Shown piece after piece: positions 12,575 to 26,951 of a stretch of DNA of 64,000 nt. The first letter of the stretch is position 1, and each line of letters opens with the position of its first letter. This stretch comes from Dasyornis broadbenti. Its lineage: Eukaryota > Chordata > Aves > Passeriformes > Dasyornithidae. The notes below the pieces were generated by a model that made no database searches, was not told the origin of the DNA, and worked only from the letters and a program-made list of their open reading frames with translations. Location: assembly GCA_013397935.1 (NCBI GenBank), contig VZRN01004715.1, forward strand, positions 1,009,502-1,073,501, read 5' to 3'. The position numbers and the translations under genes were made by a program.

Positions 12575-15500
12575 AAAAGATTGTTTTCCTGAAAATAGCA
12601 TTTTAAGAAATGAAAACTGATTTAACTGGTGTATTTTAAATATTGGCTAGTTTTAAGTCTTTCTATATGTTCTTCCTGATAGGATTAATACACAAACACA
12701 ATAATTCCCATTCCAGTCAGCCTGTACTCAGAGGATTGTACAGAGAGACTGTAGCCTTGTAATTCCCGCTGACTTCAATGATGGTATTTGCTATGCAACA
12801 TTATTAAGGGACCAAGCATTTAACCAGAAATATTGGCTGATGTGATCGATGCTATGAATAAGATGGAAATGAAACTGAACCATGTTAATTTAACAGCCAT
12901 AATTTTAGGCTCTGAATGCTTACATATGTCTGCTTGTCATGTTGCAGCACACTAAAGGCTCTAATCTGTTCATAATTGCATGTGAAGAACTGGGGACAGT
13001 TGTTACCCTAGAACAGGTACTGTTCCCATAGTCTAATGAGATTTTAAAGAATGGATAACCTAAAAGAATTTGTGTTTTTCAGAGGCATCGATTATTTTCC
13101 TGGATGTGCAAAACCAGAATTCTAAAAACAAGCCAAGAGCTTTACACTCTCAAATTTCTCCTGGGGGGAATGGGAGAGCAACTATTTTCTAAAGTCTTTA
13201 TTGCTCTCCATAGTTAGTGTTCAGCTTTTAGAATTGTTTGAGAGGAACAATTTTTTTTTTTTTTGTCAATAACTTTTAAAATAATATTTTAGTAACTGTA
13301 TATAGATAAGAAATCACAAAGGATTGTGTTGCTTTTTGGTGAAAAAAAGTGTAAAGGAAAGTAAGTACTTGTAGGTACTCTTATTTTCAGGGTTGTGAAG
13401 AAAAATGAAATAACGGAGTTTGCCTTTATTATTTTCCAAAATACTGTAACTCAAATTTTTACTAGTCTGCTACAATAAAATGTAAACAATGCAGACAAGT
13501 GCTAGTGATACCACTCAAGCTCTTAGTCCATTTGGTGAAGATATGGCAGGGTAGATGATTAAGTATTCAGATTTGCTAACACAGCAGATATTCTGGATCT
13601 TATATTAAGTTTGTGAAAATGACTCATATTTTTGACTGCAGTGAAGCTAGATCAGTGGCACAGATCCAGTCCTCTCCCTATATATATCTTACATTGCTTA
13701 CTAGTTATATTAAAACTCTGGGGAGTGTTTTGAGAAATGGTAGTGGTGTTCTCAGTCTAGATACATATTACTGTGTTGTAGGTATTCATTTAGAACAATA
13801 ACACAAAACTAAGAATGCCTCGTGCTGTAACATGGGAGTTATTGTATACAATTTTTTTTTATTATTTAGAATCAACATTTAAAACTCTTTGTTTCTTTAT
13901 GTTTAACACCCTGTTTGAAGTGGTTCCCGTTCTCTAATTTTTGCCAATGATAATTTTCATCAAGAGGCATGAAGGTTAGAGGTTTTTTTGTTTGAATTGA
14001 TAACAATTTACATCCTTCTGCCATGGTAGCGAGAGAAAGAAGGATCCGTCCTTCAGTCTGTTCATGGTATAGTTACAAAAAAAAAGAAAAGTATAAACAC
14101 TGAATTCCTGAGCTTGCTGTGAGATGGAAGGTCATTAACAGGGCACTTGAGCAGATTGGTATTACAGTCAATTGAGACGCTGAAACATCCTAAATGGCCT
14201 AATGCAGCAACTAAGTGCTTCTTAAATTCCAGAACTTTTACTTGAGCAGAGCATTCATGTCTAAAGTGAATTTCCATTTCCTTTAGTAAATGCTGTTTTT
14301 ATATAGTCATAGTTGAAGAGGCAACATAGTGTAAACACAGCAGTTTGATTCTATCTCCACAGCAGCACTAAACTAATTTGTCAAGTTATAAACATGAAAT
14401 CTGAGTCTCTGCTAAAAATACATTTTCCACATTGAATTAATAGAAATGACAGGAGTTTGTGTGTTAATATATACACGCACTGTCAATATAGTCCTGTGCA
14501 AATCAGCATGCAAATAGGCATGGTTTCATCCTTTGGGAAGTTTTACCAGTAACCAATCAATTCAGCACTACAGAAAGGACAAATTAGATTTCACTTAACT
14601 TTATGTAAATTTGTCGGGAAAGAGGAAAATACATGGTATTTTGTTTTGTTTATAGCTGCTCAGTAATAAATTTTCTTTAGATCTAGCAGTACTTTGTTTA
14701 AGTAAATATTAAGTTATTATTTGTAGTTCTGTCTGTGTCATTCAAAAGTTGTGAAAACTATTCGAGGGACAATAGACAAACATCTCCCCAAGTGTAAATT
14801 CCTATATGAAAGATGATATCTCCATGATTCTTCATAGTAAATATGAGGACCTCATGTAGTTTTAATTGTGAAGACTACAGGTGGAAGGAAAGGTCATCTA
14901 ATCTAGGAAAAAAAAAGAAAAATCAAAGAGCCTTTTTAGCAGGGTTTTGTGGACAGATGAGACCAAATGCAGCAGCTGCTTAGTGATAACAATAGCACAG
15001 GCTGAAGGTTTCAGAATGCCAGCACTATTTGGCAATACTGGATGTGCTTGCATGCTTGCATAAGAATCATATTTCCATCCATTAAAAATATGTTCCTTTA
15101 AAAGTTTAAACAGTCTGTGAACCAATATGAAAAAATATCCTAAAGTAGGCCTAGGATGCCTAGCAGTTGACATTTGCTAAGTCTTTCTGTATCTATTTTT
15201 CTATTGCTATCTCATTCCTGTAGCCAAGGTTATCATCTCTCTAACAGAAGACAAAAGAGAATACATGGCTATGCCCCAGCTGCCCCAATTTACTTAATTT
15301 AAACACCTGTTGAGACTGGGCTCGCACTAGGAAAAAGCAGAAAAGCAGGTCTATCTTAGAATCAGTTCTTTGCCTACTTGTGTGAGTCAGAGAGCTCATT
15401 CAATGTTTCATTAATTACCACTTACATGTCTAATAGATTCCCTTATTGTACTCTGTGTGACAAGGCAGATCTTAGCGAATGAGTGCAACTATGCTCCCTT

Positions 15501-17533
15501 CTTCCAAGTGAATCTTTATTAAGCTTTTCCTAATTTCAACAAGTAAGTTCTAAACCAGGCAGGCTTCCCTTTTGAGTGCCTACCCTCCCATAGTCTGTTG
15601 CTGTTATAGACTCCACAAGGATGGCCTAAAGAATTTGATAGATGAGAGGCTCTCATGCATCAAGGACCAAAGCACAAATCCAGTGACGCACTTGGGTGTG
15701 TTAAGGCCACTCACAGGGATACCTAGAGGCAGTGTTGTCAGTCAGACCCTGCTCAAATGTATTGCTCTTATCTGAGGCCATATGTTGCACTAATTCTATG
15801 TAAAGGCCAAGACTAGGGCAAAGTCAGCTGTTGTTAATAGCTTTCCCTTTTTGCCTTTCTTTCCAATAGTGCTTCTTCACTTGGGGAGGGCAGAGAAAAG
15901 GAGCAAGAGGAATATCTGTCTATAGAGTAAATCAATGGAAAGAAAATAATTAAGAATATGTTGAAATAGTAAAATTTTTAGAAGGGGCTTCAAAGGGAGA
16001 ATAAACAAATCTAGCTATACATAAAACTCTGTCTTGCAACTTTTGAATACTTGAAGACCCTTCATATTCCGAAATAGAAAAATAAGTTCAATTGCATTGC
16101 TGCACATTTTAAACATGAAATCAATTAATTTAACGGAAAGGTCTTTGATTTTTAAATAGTACTGTTCCTGGGTAGGTAATTTTGACTACTTGACTTCTAC
16201 TATCTGGATTATCTGGGTGTGACCACTTTTTCCAACTGGTAAGACCAAAACCAAGTTTCAGTTAACTTTGTCTTTTCTTGAATCGCTTGGTTTCCTAAGG
16301 TATTGACTTCTAAACATTCTTTTTGAGCTTTCAGTTTTGCACTCTTATTTGTGTACTCTAAATTTGATTTGTTTGTGTACTATAAACTATGATCTCAGTT
16401 TCTCAGACTAACATGCTAACCATCATTTTACCTTTCCAAAGCAGTGTTTCTCTTTTCTGGGAAGTCAGAGACAGCATGTGTTTGTATGCACAGCCAGACT
16501 GATGTGCACTGGATTTATGGCACAAAAAAGGATCAGTCATGCCTCCAGTGAATCTACATCACAGGTATATCAGATATATCCTGTCTTCAAAACAGAATAA
16601 AGTAGTTCCTTGCTCTGCTTTTTGAACATCTTAAAATTTGACCAGAGATGCTTGTACACATGGCAGGTAGTGTAAACCTGGGTTTTCTTGGTTTGCTGGT
16701 TTTTTGCTTTTTTTTCGGTCATTCAGCCTCTTGTATGGGATTGATTTAATAGATACAAATAAAATCCTACCTAACTTGTGATCATACCTGTGTAAGATTG
16801 CTGTCCACTCCTAAAAAACCCCATAATTTTAAAAATTTATGTATTTTTGGCTGTTCACTCAAAGCTGAGGGAGAGAAGACAAATATCCAGAGAAGCAATG
16901 CTCTATGTCACAACAGGAAATATTCTTTATTATATTTATTTTGTCTTTCTCTAACAGTGGGAAGAAGTCTGTGGAGGAAGAGGTGTTTTTTGTAAGGTAA
17001 GTCTCAAATCAGCAGCCAAATCTGAGGATGGTACTTTCCTTTGCTGTTTACCAGCATTTTGCAACTTGCACATCTTGAGTCTTAACCTATATCAAAGTTA
17101 GTCTCAAATCACACAGGTTTGCTAGCATATTATGGCACAAAATTAATTTCTCAGAAGATCTCATTTCAGTTATCACATAACAATCTGCTCATCTATTGAG
17201 CTTTTTAACTTTCAGGTCTCCGTGTTTCTTCCTCTACTGTGGTTTTGTTGCTACCTAGTATAGCTGTAATAACACAATTTACTGCTAATAGTTTTTTATC
17301 TTCAGTAATAGATTATATGCCTTAAAGAAACATCATGTTCCTCCAGTAGTTTCTTTTATGTCTTTTACTTCATATCTCTTACATCTTTTACTGTATGTGT
17401 TTTTTAAACCAGTAGATATGCTACATGACTTTACTTGAAATTTTGTTTGGATAAGCACTTCAGGAGTTTAAAAAACGCTTAATAAATAGATAAAAAATAT
17501 AAATACTTAATAAAATCTTGAATATGACTGTAT

Positions 17534-17591
17534 GTATTCCCATTATCCTTAAAATGACACAAGTATTCCCATTATCCTTTAAATATGGTTT
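17534..17591. repeat. 29-bp tandem duplication, two copies
   Basis: GTATTCCCATTATCCTTAAA at 17534 recurs with one change at 17563. The first copies of 29 bp lie head to tail, consistent with a small local duplication. Confidence 0.7.
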
Positions 17592-17921
17592 CTGAGCCAC
17601 TAATAAGTTGTCATATGACAAGAAAATAGACAGAAAAAAAGCTGGTTGAAAAACTGGTGAATAAACAGTCAAGATGAATTACAGGAAAACATTTTAAAAG
17701 ATTATTAAATTTCTTAACTATGGCCTCTTACAGTTCTTAAAAGACAAGTAATTCCTGGATTTCTAGTTCTGTACAGGGAGTGGGGGTGCTGAAGATAGAC
17801 TTTAGTTCATCTGTCAACAGCAATGTTTTCAAACCCTAACAAGAAAATTAAAAAAAAGCCCAGCTTTTCAAATGACATTAAATCCTATCCCTTGGATATC
17901 CTTTTATTAAATTATTCTTGG

Positions 17922-18029
17922 GGCTGTTCTGTGCTGGGCCAGGAGCTGGACTTTGATGATTCGTATGGGTCCCTTCTAACTCAGGATACTCTATGATTTT
18001 ATTCTATGATTTTATTCTATGATTTGATG
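17922..18029 (+). mobile_element. CR1 LINE 3' end fragment
   Basis: The text TTTGATGATTCGTATGGGTC, followed by a CCCTTCTAACTCAGGATA-like stretch and TCTATGATT, is the characteristic 3' end of avian CR1 elements (known family consensus, from memory). Only about 100 bp remain, the usual outcome of severe 5' truncation. Instead of the usual 8-bp ATTCTATG tail, the end carries three 13-bp units of CTATGATTTTATT (17991-18029, last unit diverged). Confidence 0.8.
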
Positions 18030-18719
18030 AGTAATAAGTATCTCCTCTTATACAGCCCACAGTGCAGGATGCAGTGATTACACTTCCACTTTTATAATAG
18101 ATCAAAACAGAACTATATGCATTACTTCTTGCATGATGTTAGATATTGTGACCACTTTAAAAAAAACCTTTAGTGGTTTCATGGAACTAAAAGCCTTGTG
18201 AAAACATCAGTAAGACAAAACATATGAGCAATTGTTTAAAACTAAGCACCAATCAGATCACAATTTGCTTTTGTTGGTATAGGAATGAGTATATTTAAAA
18301 TTAACCATTCCTGATTAATTTTTGTATTATAAAATTTTACACTGATCAGAATGAAATACTACTAAAATTCCTATTTCATAAAATCTAAGATGAAAAATCT
18401 CTCATGAGGGATTGTGTAGTAGATCTCAGTCGTTCATTATCTGATACAATTACCAAAATTCAAGGTAAGTTTCAGAAATTGAAAAAACAACACAAAAATA
18501 ACATTAGCAGCTTTCTTTTCTGGGGTGACGAATTCATTGCTATTAAGTTTATCTCTTAAGATCATACAAAAAAGAAACAATACAGAAAGTATTTTATTTC
18601 CTTGTGGATTAAAACATTATTCATAAAAATTTATGCAACACACAATTTATATGAAAATTATATGACTTTGAGACAGGAATGAACAATTTAAAACAAGTCA
18701 ATTTGAATAAATAGGTTTT
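18030..18719. other. AT-rich spacer between two CR1 fragments
   Basis: About 690 bp with no gene, RNA or repeat that I can recognise. Confidence 0.6.
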
Positions 18720-19036
18720 ACAGAATCTGAGAATGGTGTAGGTTGGGAGAACCACTGGAGGTCATCTAGTCCAACCCAGCTGAAGCAAGACCACTTAAAG
18801 CTGGTTGCCCAGGACCATGTACCCATGGCCTTTGAGTATCTCAAAGGAGGAAGAGTTCACAACTTCCCTGAGCAATCTCAGCCACCCTCACAGTTAAAAA
18901 GTGTTCCCTGACCAGAGGCACTCTCCCTTGGTTTGTGTTCATTGCCTCTTGTCTTGTCACAAGGCACCACTGAAAAAAACCTATCTGCTTTGCACTTTTC
19001 AGCCAGGTATTTATATACATTGATAAGATCCCAAAA
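18720..19036 (-). mobile_element. CR1 LINE 3' fragment, minus orientation
   Basis: Reading the plus strand, GGTCATCTAGTCCAACCCAG near 18763 and the stretches CCACCCTCACAGTTAAAAAG and CATTGCCTCTTGTCTTGTCA follow the reverse complement of the avian CR1 3' region. It runs to a GGTATTTATATACATTGATA-like segment at about 19005-19025. It is strongly diverged (old) and truncated at its 5' end, which lies at the higher coordinate. Confidence 0.85.
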
Positions 19037-22000
19037 AGAAACTACATAAATTAAATTGGAAAATAATATAGTAAATAAAAAGATAAACACATATCAATTT
19101 TTTGCTCCATTGAGGATAAATTTATGGACTAATTTAATGTTTTTATTTTGTTCTAAAAACTTCGTAGAATGTTCTATTGGTTCTAACACTCTTAAATATC
19201 CTTCTCCCATACTAAAAAATGTAGATTATAGTAAAATAAAATCTAGTGTCAACAAAGCAGGTTTTGTGCAGTATTTCCCAACAGAGCATCAAGAATAGAC
19301 ACCATGCAATTGATGAAGTAGAATATTCACGTATCATAAAACCAGTGCGTCTGTAATCCTTCCTACTTTAGCACCCCTGGAACGAGACTGAAGTCATTAT
19401 ACTCAGGCTTTTGTACACTGGTGAGTAGACAGCCTTTCTGAAATCAAGGGTGTCACTTCTGTATTCATTTAGCTCTTTTGTTGGACCTTTAAAAAGTGAT
19501 TTTAATGGCTCTTAGAAAACTTAAAAAGAGTAAAACTAGTAAAAAAAAGTACATTTTAAAACATTTAAATGGGTCATACACTGAGCAAACTGTTCCTAAG
19601 TGAATTATGAATTTAGCAAATTTTCCTTTCTCCCAAGCCCACGTAGATTCTGTCAGGAATATCCATGAATAGATTTTAAGTAGTTCATTATTTTTAATTT
19701 AATTTCAATACTTGCAAGGGTGTCATGTACATATATCATCAGACTGCTGCAAATTTACAGGCTGCTTGGAATACAGAATCCTTTGCCACCTCTGAGAGAT
19801 TAAGACATTTTTGTGTTCTTCCAAAACTAGTCTTCCTTGGGCCCTGGAAAATCATAATTTTATGGGTCCATGTGGAAGGAAAGCTCATCTAAAAGTCAAA
19901 AGCCTTACTTTGTCTATTTTGACTGTTTAAAGGCTGTCTTAAATATCTATGGGATCTGCAGATATACTCAGGAAGATCTAGCTTACTGTCTTGGGCTTTT
20001 GCTGAAGAAGCCTTCTTGATTAGGCTCTCTCCCTCTTTTTTGTTCCCCTCTATCCATATCTTTTATTCACTTCAAGGCCTGTTAAGAATTAATTAGGATT
20101 TTTTTTGTCATTGTGGCACAGATTGTAGCCAAAATCAGTTTTTCATGCTCCTTTAATGGCTCCCAGCTTCTTACAAAACAGATATGAGATCCTAGTCTTA
20201 TCCATTTATCTATTTGCAATTCTGATTAGCAGATATTTATTTCATCCCTAGGGTATCATTCTTCCTGTTACCACTCCTAAAACATGAATGAAAGAAGAAT
20301 AAAGGTTAAAGAGATTTCAGGATGGCTGAAAAAGGCAAGGTCTCACCCACATATAACTATGCGTCCAATTGTTAAATAACTTGCTCTCCTTTGGTATTAG
20401 TACTCAGATACAAAACCCTTCCTGAATCTTAACTGAGCAATTACTCAGAGCAACAAATGCCATTAATGTAAAACTGTGGCTCTAAACTGCGTATCTCATC
20501 TAAGTCAGCCGGTGGTCAAAGTAAGGTGGTGAGATCAAAAAAAGGCCTAAAATTCTATAGGGATTCTCGAGAAAAAATGCCCTTTCATGTTATTATGTCT
20601 CATAATGGTTGTGTACTCTCAAAAAGTAATAGCTTCTTGAAAGGTAATGTTCTCCCCTTTAGCACTTTTCTTTAAAAACAAAACAAAGAAATGATGGGGG
20701 GCAGGGGAAAATGCCAGTGAGAAGTTATGAAATCTATTTTGTGGTGAAGTACATTGTTGGATAAACCCCTGCGCTTGTGGTATTGTTACAGTGCCTATTA
20801 TTTATTCGGTAGAAACTAGCAGCACTGTATTTATGAAATATGTAGTTATGGACTTTAGAACATTTATTTACTTGGATGTCCATAATGGATCTGAATAAAC
20901 TGCTGTGTAAGCACGCATTCAAGCGTTTTAAAAAAATGCATATTGTTTACTTCATTGACCATACACAAAACCATGATGGAAGCACCATTGTTTAGCCAAT
21001 ACTGTTTTGAGGCCATGCCAGACTAATAAGTGAATAGGCATTCATAAGTGTTTCTAAAACATATATCATTTACCTGGTATTAGGAGTGTAGCTTTTCAGA
21101 AGTGCTCTAAAGTGTACATTACTAATGTATTTTCCCAATAGTGATTATAGTCAAACACTTAGGATTATTTTTTATCTTTAAAGAAATGTACCTCTGAAAG
21201 TGCCTTGAAAATTTTCAAAGCTTTAGCATGAATACAAAAATAGGAACTGCTGTATCCAGTAAGATGAATGTTGTTGTTATTACTATTAAGAGCAATGGTA
21301 CAGTAGTGTTTAGAGGCTGCAGGTGATATTAGGGTCCACTCTGGTATGCACTGTGTAAATATGCAGTTGCAGTACTTGCAGTTTCTGAGCTGATCTTTAC
21401 AAATGCCATTTAGTTAACTGACTTTCTTAGCATAAGAAGGTTTAGTCTATCTATCTGCTTATATTCACAACAAAGATAATAATTAAATATTTTTAAGAAT
21501 CTGTTTAACACGTGCTAGCTTAATCTCTGATGTAGGTTTTCATTATTAATTTTGCAGTAATATATGTAAAGATGAGCATAATTTCTCCTCAAGAAATTAG
21601 TCTTACCCTGAAGAAGAAAAATAATTGCAGTATATTCATACTCTGCCATACTAAAATAGCTTCATATTTACTGAAATTAATTAAGTGTTGATCAGATGGT
21701 GGCATTTTCTCATGTTTTCTTATCGCTAGAACCTTCAATCTAAATGTTTTTTTGCTCTGGCCCAGTGTAAGCATCCTGGAATATTGTTGTTTGGACTTAA
21801 AAGTGTCTTCCATAAGTAGTTCTTAAGTAGTTCTTCAATAAGAGACTCTAGGAATCTTATTGCAAATCTTTTCTTCCTTTTTCTAATCACAATTCTTCTT
21901 GTTGTACTTCAGCCTTTGCTTTTATTAGTCACATCAGAAAACCTTTTTTCTTTGGCATAGCACTTCAGAATATAAGAAAAATGATCTAAGCTCTTGCAGC

Positions 22001-24950
22001 AACACATCTAAACCATATCATTTATCCTTTCCTTTCAAAATCTCCAACTGGCCATTTTGTTTGGAGAATGCTTCATAACATTCATCCAACATTTTCAAGT
22101 GAAAGTCTTTCACATTTACTATTGCTCTACTTTGATTCTATAATTGTGTTCTACAAATTTTACCCTTTCTTTCTAGAGAGAGCTGCAAGTACACCAAACT
22201 CAAATACGTTTTACTCTGTAAGGGTATGTGTGCAGATTGTATCAGTTTATTAGAGGTATGCAGCCACGGGTTATCCATTTTAAAGTGATACAGGTTTCCT
22301 TTGTGCTCATCACATTTTCTTTAAGAATATATACTTTTCAGTGTTTGACCCTTACGTTACAATCACAGCAGCAAAACAGCACAAAAATAATGTCAATGCA
22401 TTCATAGCTTATTAAACAGAAAACTTATTTTTGCTTAGTCGTGTTTGTTAAAGGTAGAGCTATAGATTCAGGTAGGACTTTTCTATGAAGCTTCAGTTTA
22501 GCATTTTCTGGTTTTCCAGGCTTTTGATTTTTGATAGAGAGAGTCTTGAACTGTATTCAAGCAGAGGCGATTATGCATAGTCACTGCCTTTCTTTTGGAC
22601 TAGTGCTCCTTCAGTGTTTAAGCCATTACGCAGTCAGCTTTAAAGGTGTGATCACCTTCGTGCCACCTGTAATGAGTGCTGCCCACTTTTAAATTCCCTC
22701 TTCTGTTACATCTTATCCTGGAGACTCAGGAGACTGGGATCTTTGAAAGCACTTACCTTCTGATTACTGTCTGCATTTCATGACTTTTAATTTTTTTGTT
22801 TTCTAATACTTTAGCAGAGGAATGCACTGTTATAGTTTACAATTCATGGAAGACAGTAAAGTACACATAGAGGGATGGCAAATATGGTACTGTTGCTTAA
22901 AAATTCATGAATCTTTATTTGAATGTTTTGTTTATTAGTCATCACCACAAATTGCTACACAAACCAAGATTCTGAACAAGAAGGCATAGGTATATCAATA
23001 ATTCCTTTTTATCCTTACTGTTAAATGACTGCTTATTCATGCCAAATGGTTTAGTTATTTTGTGCAAGTCCAGAATAAAATATCAAGAGAAAGTTATATC
23101 AGTTACCTTAGATTAATTTACTCTGGATTTCTGCATTAGATTAGAAAATATTCAGTTCACAAATATAAAAACATATATAACTTTGTTTTATACTGACAGT
23201 CAGTTTTTATATAAGACAGTTGCTGATTTATGTCTTTGTTCAATAATAAGAACTTTTATTAAAGGTGCAAAATTGAAACCATAAACCTACTTGATTGGGC
23301 AAATATTTTTTTTCTTAAAGGTTGTTGGTCTAGAAGTAAATTTGTTAATTATCCTTGGGAATGGTGAACTTGCCTTATGGGAGGCTTGAGTGATGGCAGA
23401 GAGCTTATTGGGGGTGTCTTGAGAGCCACTTCCTTGACTTCTCCTGTCTCTCTCCAAAGACATCTTGGCAGTGATGAAATACTGGCAGTTTGTGATGATA
23501 GTCTTATGAAATGAAGTTATAGTACACACAGTATGGTTCCTTAGTGTTTTGTTGCTAAGTAGTGCTTGTGCATGTTTAATCCCTTCCTTGAAATTTCCAA
23601 AATAGAAAATAGACACCTGGAGGGAAGGAAAACTATTCATCTCCGACCTGAAATATGTTTTCTTACATTGCTAAATAAAGGACTACACAAATTCCCTTAT
23701 TTACACACCCACATTATGCCAACGTACATGTTAACCTTTACAGTTGGCAGAAATTGGGAGACTGGCTGCCAGTTTCTGTTTTGTATAGATTGATGTAATC
23801 AAGCATGGCATTGCAGTATGAAATATGTAACAAATGATGTTAGAGTATATCTCACAAACCTGCAGTGAGCATGAAAGGAGTGTTTCAGAAAGAAAGCAAA
23901 GGGCTTATCTTGCGCCTTGCTTTGTCTTAAGTACTGGGGAGGAATGTGAACAAGCAATTTTGTTTCTGTAGTGGCACAAGTGTCTGCAAATGAGATCTGC
24001 AAATAAATAAAAAAGAGGATAGAGGAAGAATCCTTAAAAGGGGGAGAATGAGTTATTTTCATGGTACATATGTAGATGTGTATTATACAAGTAGAACTAA
24101 AGTAGGGATTATGTTCTGCCCCTGCTGGAACCAGTGGGACAAAATACCACTCAAATGTCTTTAATGGGATGCAGTCCTAAAGACAATTTTCCTCAAGACA
24201 CTTTATATCCATTCTAGTATTCTTGCTGCCAGCAAAACAGCTTTAATCCACAGTGCAGATAACTTTTCAGATCTGTCCTTAACACAAGATATTTGAGACA
24301 GCTTCTGTTGCTAACCTGCTGTAGTGGTGCTAAATTCCAGAGGAAAAGACTCAGCAATCAGTTTAACAAGGTGCTGGCATAAGCACAGTTTCCAGTGCAA
24401 AGCAGAAGGAAAGAGAATAGACAATCTTTGAAAAAACAAAGCTGTAGAAAATGGCTTAGAAAGATGGCTTTGCATTACTTAATTTCCTTTTGCCATTGGA
24501 AAGTATTTTTTCAGTATGGGAGAAGAGTTAAGACAAAAATTTGGGAGAGATGTGCATTTCCACCCAACTGAAAGGACAAAAGAAGCCAAGTTTGATACTT
24601 AAAAAGAAAAAAAAAAGTGATTTTATTTACACTGACATAATGGCTGTATGATAAGCCTTGGAGACTATCAGCTATCAGCTCTGACAGTCTAAAGTTATAC
24701 CATCCAAAAAGTTTTCTCAGGAATCAGATTTTCAAATCTGAGACATTTAGGATGGTCTTATTTGTTGTCTACTTTTTCTTTCTCATATTTTACTTTTTTC
24801 TAACAGTACAAGAGAAATTTCAAGAATGTGTTTCATACAGTGCAGTTGTGTTTCCAGAAAATGTTCCTCATTGTATGATAATTCATAAGGATGTAAACAT
24901 GAACTTAAAATTTAATGGTCAGTTTTCCTCTCACTGTGGTTTAAAATGGC
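19037..24950. other. AT-rich non-coding stretch
   Basis: Nearly 6 kb with no supportable gene. Frames of up to 117 codons (for example minus 23287-23640) are AT-driven, low in recognisable motif content and overlapped by frames on the other strand. A stretch near 24120-24180 resembles old sauropsid interspersed-repeat text but is too decayed to classify. Confidence 0.6.
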
Positions 24951-25685
24951 CATTGTATAAATAGCAAGACCTAAATTTGAGTTGCCTATTATTTCCTGTT
25001 CAGCTTGTGGCCCCATAGCTCTCAGAGGTTTATGTTTTTTATTTTTTGGCATTTCTAAAATAGTCATGTTCTGTGACTTGTTCTTGTTTCAGGAAAAGAC
25101 TGATGCTGTTCTCCCCCTAAGCTGTTTAGTGCAGCATGAGCCTGGAGGAGCAAGCAGAAGACAACAAGCTTTTGCAATCCATTTTAGAGAGTAGTTGAAA
25201 TATATTCCCTGAAATTGGCAGCTATGTGCCGGCCCCTTCCATCTGCAGGCACTGGTACAGTTGGCAGTTTCCACCCTGCAAAATCAATCATGCCCCTTCC
25301 AGATTAAAGACCTAAATAATGTTCATGCATTTTAAGAGCATTTTTTAATTTCCTGATATTTATAACAACACTTGGGGAAACTTGACACCGAAATCTGTTT
25401 CCCAACTGCATTTGTTTTTCCCTCATGTGTGCACACTGATTCGTTATTGCAAGATTGCTCATCAGTGCTGGGCTTTTTGTGTTTTGGGGTTTTGCTTAGT
25501 TTTAAGGCAGAGGATTAAAGCACTCATTGTGAAAACAAATGTGTAATATATATATATGTATTTATACATAAGATTAGTTTTAAGAAGCACTGAATCAGTG
25601 CTAATGATTTGTTTCAGCTTTCCAATACCACGTTTTCAAAAAGGCCTTAAAATGCTAACACTAGCTCTTCTTTTGTTACACACAG

Positions 25686-25976
25686 CGAGTGAAAAATGAA
25701 ACTGAAGAAGGAGGTTTTGTGCTGACCTTAGACCAGACATCTGCCAGAGGAGTCACCTAGTACAAGCTACAACCCCATGCTCGTAGCTCAAAGTGCTTTG
25801 GAAAGAAAAGTGCTCAATTGGTTCTGGGCCACTGGATGATTTTCCTCATTGCTATGATCTGTTATGTATACTTTGCATCAGCAGTATCGTACAGGATGTT
25901 GGGATCTGGTCAGCCTCTTCAAGAGAAGAAATACCTGTATACCTGAAAAGCACTTGAGCTATGTGATCAATTTCAG
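25686..25976 (+). other. Candidate exon, possible non-coding RNA or gene remnant
   Basis: A pyrimidine-rich stretch ending TACACACAG precedes position 25686, and CAG|GTAATG forms a plausible donor after 25976, defining a 291-nt block (97 codons). Read in frame from its first base it encodes 24 residues (including NETEEGGFVLTLDQTSARG), then TAG. The same frame then stays open for about 60 more codons with a hydrophobic, membrane-like stretch (HWMIFLIAMICYVYFASAV) before TGA. The other two frames stop at once. This may be a long non-coding RNA exon, an exon of a degraded gene, or chance. I recognise no family. Confidence 0.2.
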
Positions 25977-26951
25977 GTAATGGAGAAATTTTAGGATTTA
26001 GATCTTCATTGGAAGTTCTTCTTGATGCACTGATATTCTGCGAACATGCAATAATTATTTAACAGCCCAATTTATGCACTTTCCACGGAAATTAATTTGG
26101 AATATCAGTTGCAAGATTACTTACTCGCCTGCTATCTTACTGCTTGAGAGCAATGTTTATAGCTAACTTGGTCAGATTCTTTTTTCTCTGAAGGGAACAT
26201 GTAGAGACTTCCAGACTGACTATCAATTAAACTGGAATTAAAGAGCATTTCTTGCATTTACAATTGGCCTTCTTGTGTTGATTTTTGCAGATTTTCACCC
26301 CAAGTTTAATCCCCAGGCTACTTTTGGTACTTGGCAGCAGTGCCTTATCACCTATGCACTGCATATCTAGTCCCATTCCATGTGGAATAAATTCTCATGT
26401 TTCCTTCACTGCCAAGTTCTGTTAAGTGATGGTGCACTTGGTTTCTCAAAATAAGCAACTTTTTCCTAGCTGAATGTGGGGTTCAGGTACGATGTAAGCA
26501 GACGTTTAATTTCCTTTGTATTACTTTTATCTTGCTGAAACAATGTCACACATTGAGGAGTTCGGGACTACATTCCTATTTACCTATGCATTATGAACAG
26601 TCCTGGGAGTGTTGTAGAGTAAGCTGTAAAAATTTTTCTGAAGCCCTAATTACTCAGGAATATCTGAGGTGTTAACTTGCCTGCTCTAAAATAGGTGTAT
26701 GCAAATACAGGGAGGATTATCCGTGTTCCAGATGCACTATACCAACTGTGCATGCACTAGGTTATGTACTTGCCAAATTGAATAATTTTCCTGTGAAGCT
26801 GAGAACTCTTCTACAACATGATTCATGCATTTTGGAAGCCTAGGGGTCGGCAGCTCTTGTTTGGACCTGCTTGGTGAGCTGTAATTCTGAAAAATAATGC
26901 CGAGTATAATTAGAGGGTTTGAATCGTGTATTCATAAAACCTGCACACACG

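Larger units (their letters stand above)
12291..17920. other. AT-rich non-coding stretch
   Basis: No gene or transposon is recognised in this 5.6 kb. It holds a (CA)9 microsatellite at 12557-12574 and a 29-bp tandem duplication at 17534. A short stretch near 12760-12790 resembles ancient sauropsid repeat text but is too short to call. Confidence 0.6.

Noticed and set aside
23287..23640. 117-codon minus frame
   Set aside because: No recognisable domain, and a plus frame overlaps it; typical of chance frames here.
25866..25896. U4 snRNA-like words CTTTGC and CAGTATCGTA
   Set aside because: Only the 10-base word matches the start of U4; what follows does not, so a U4 pseudogene is not supported.
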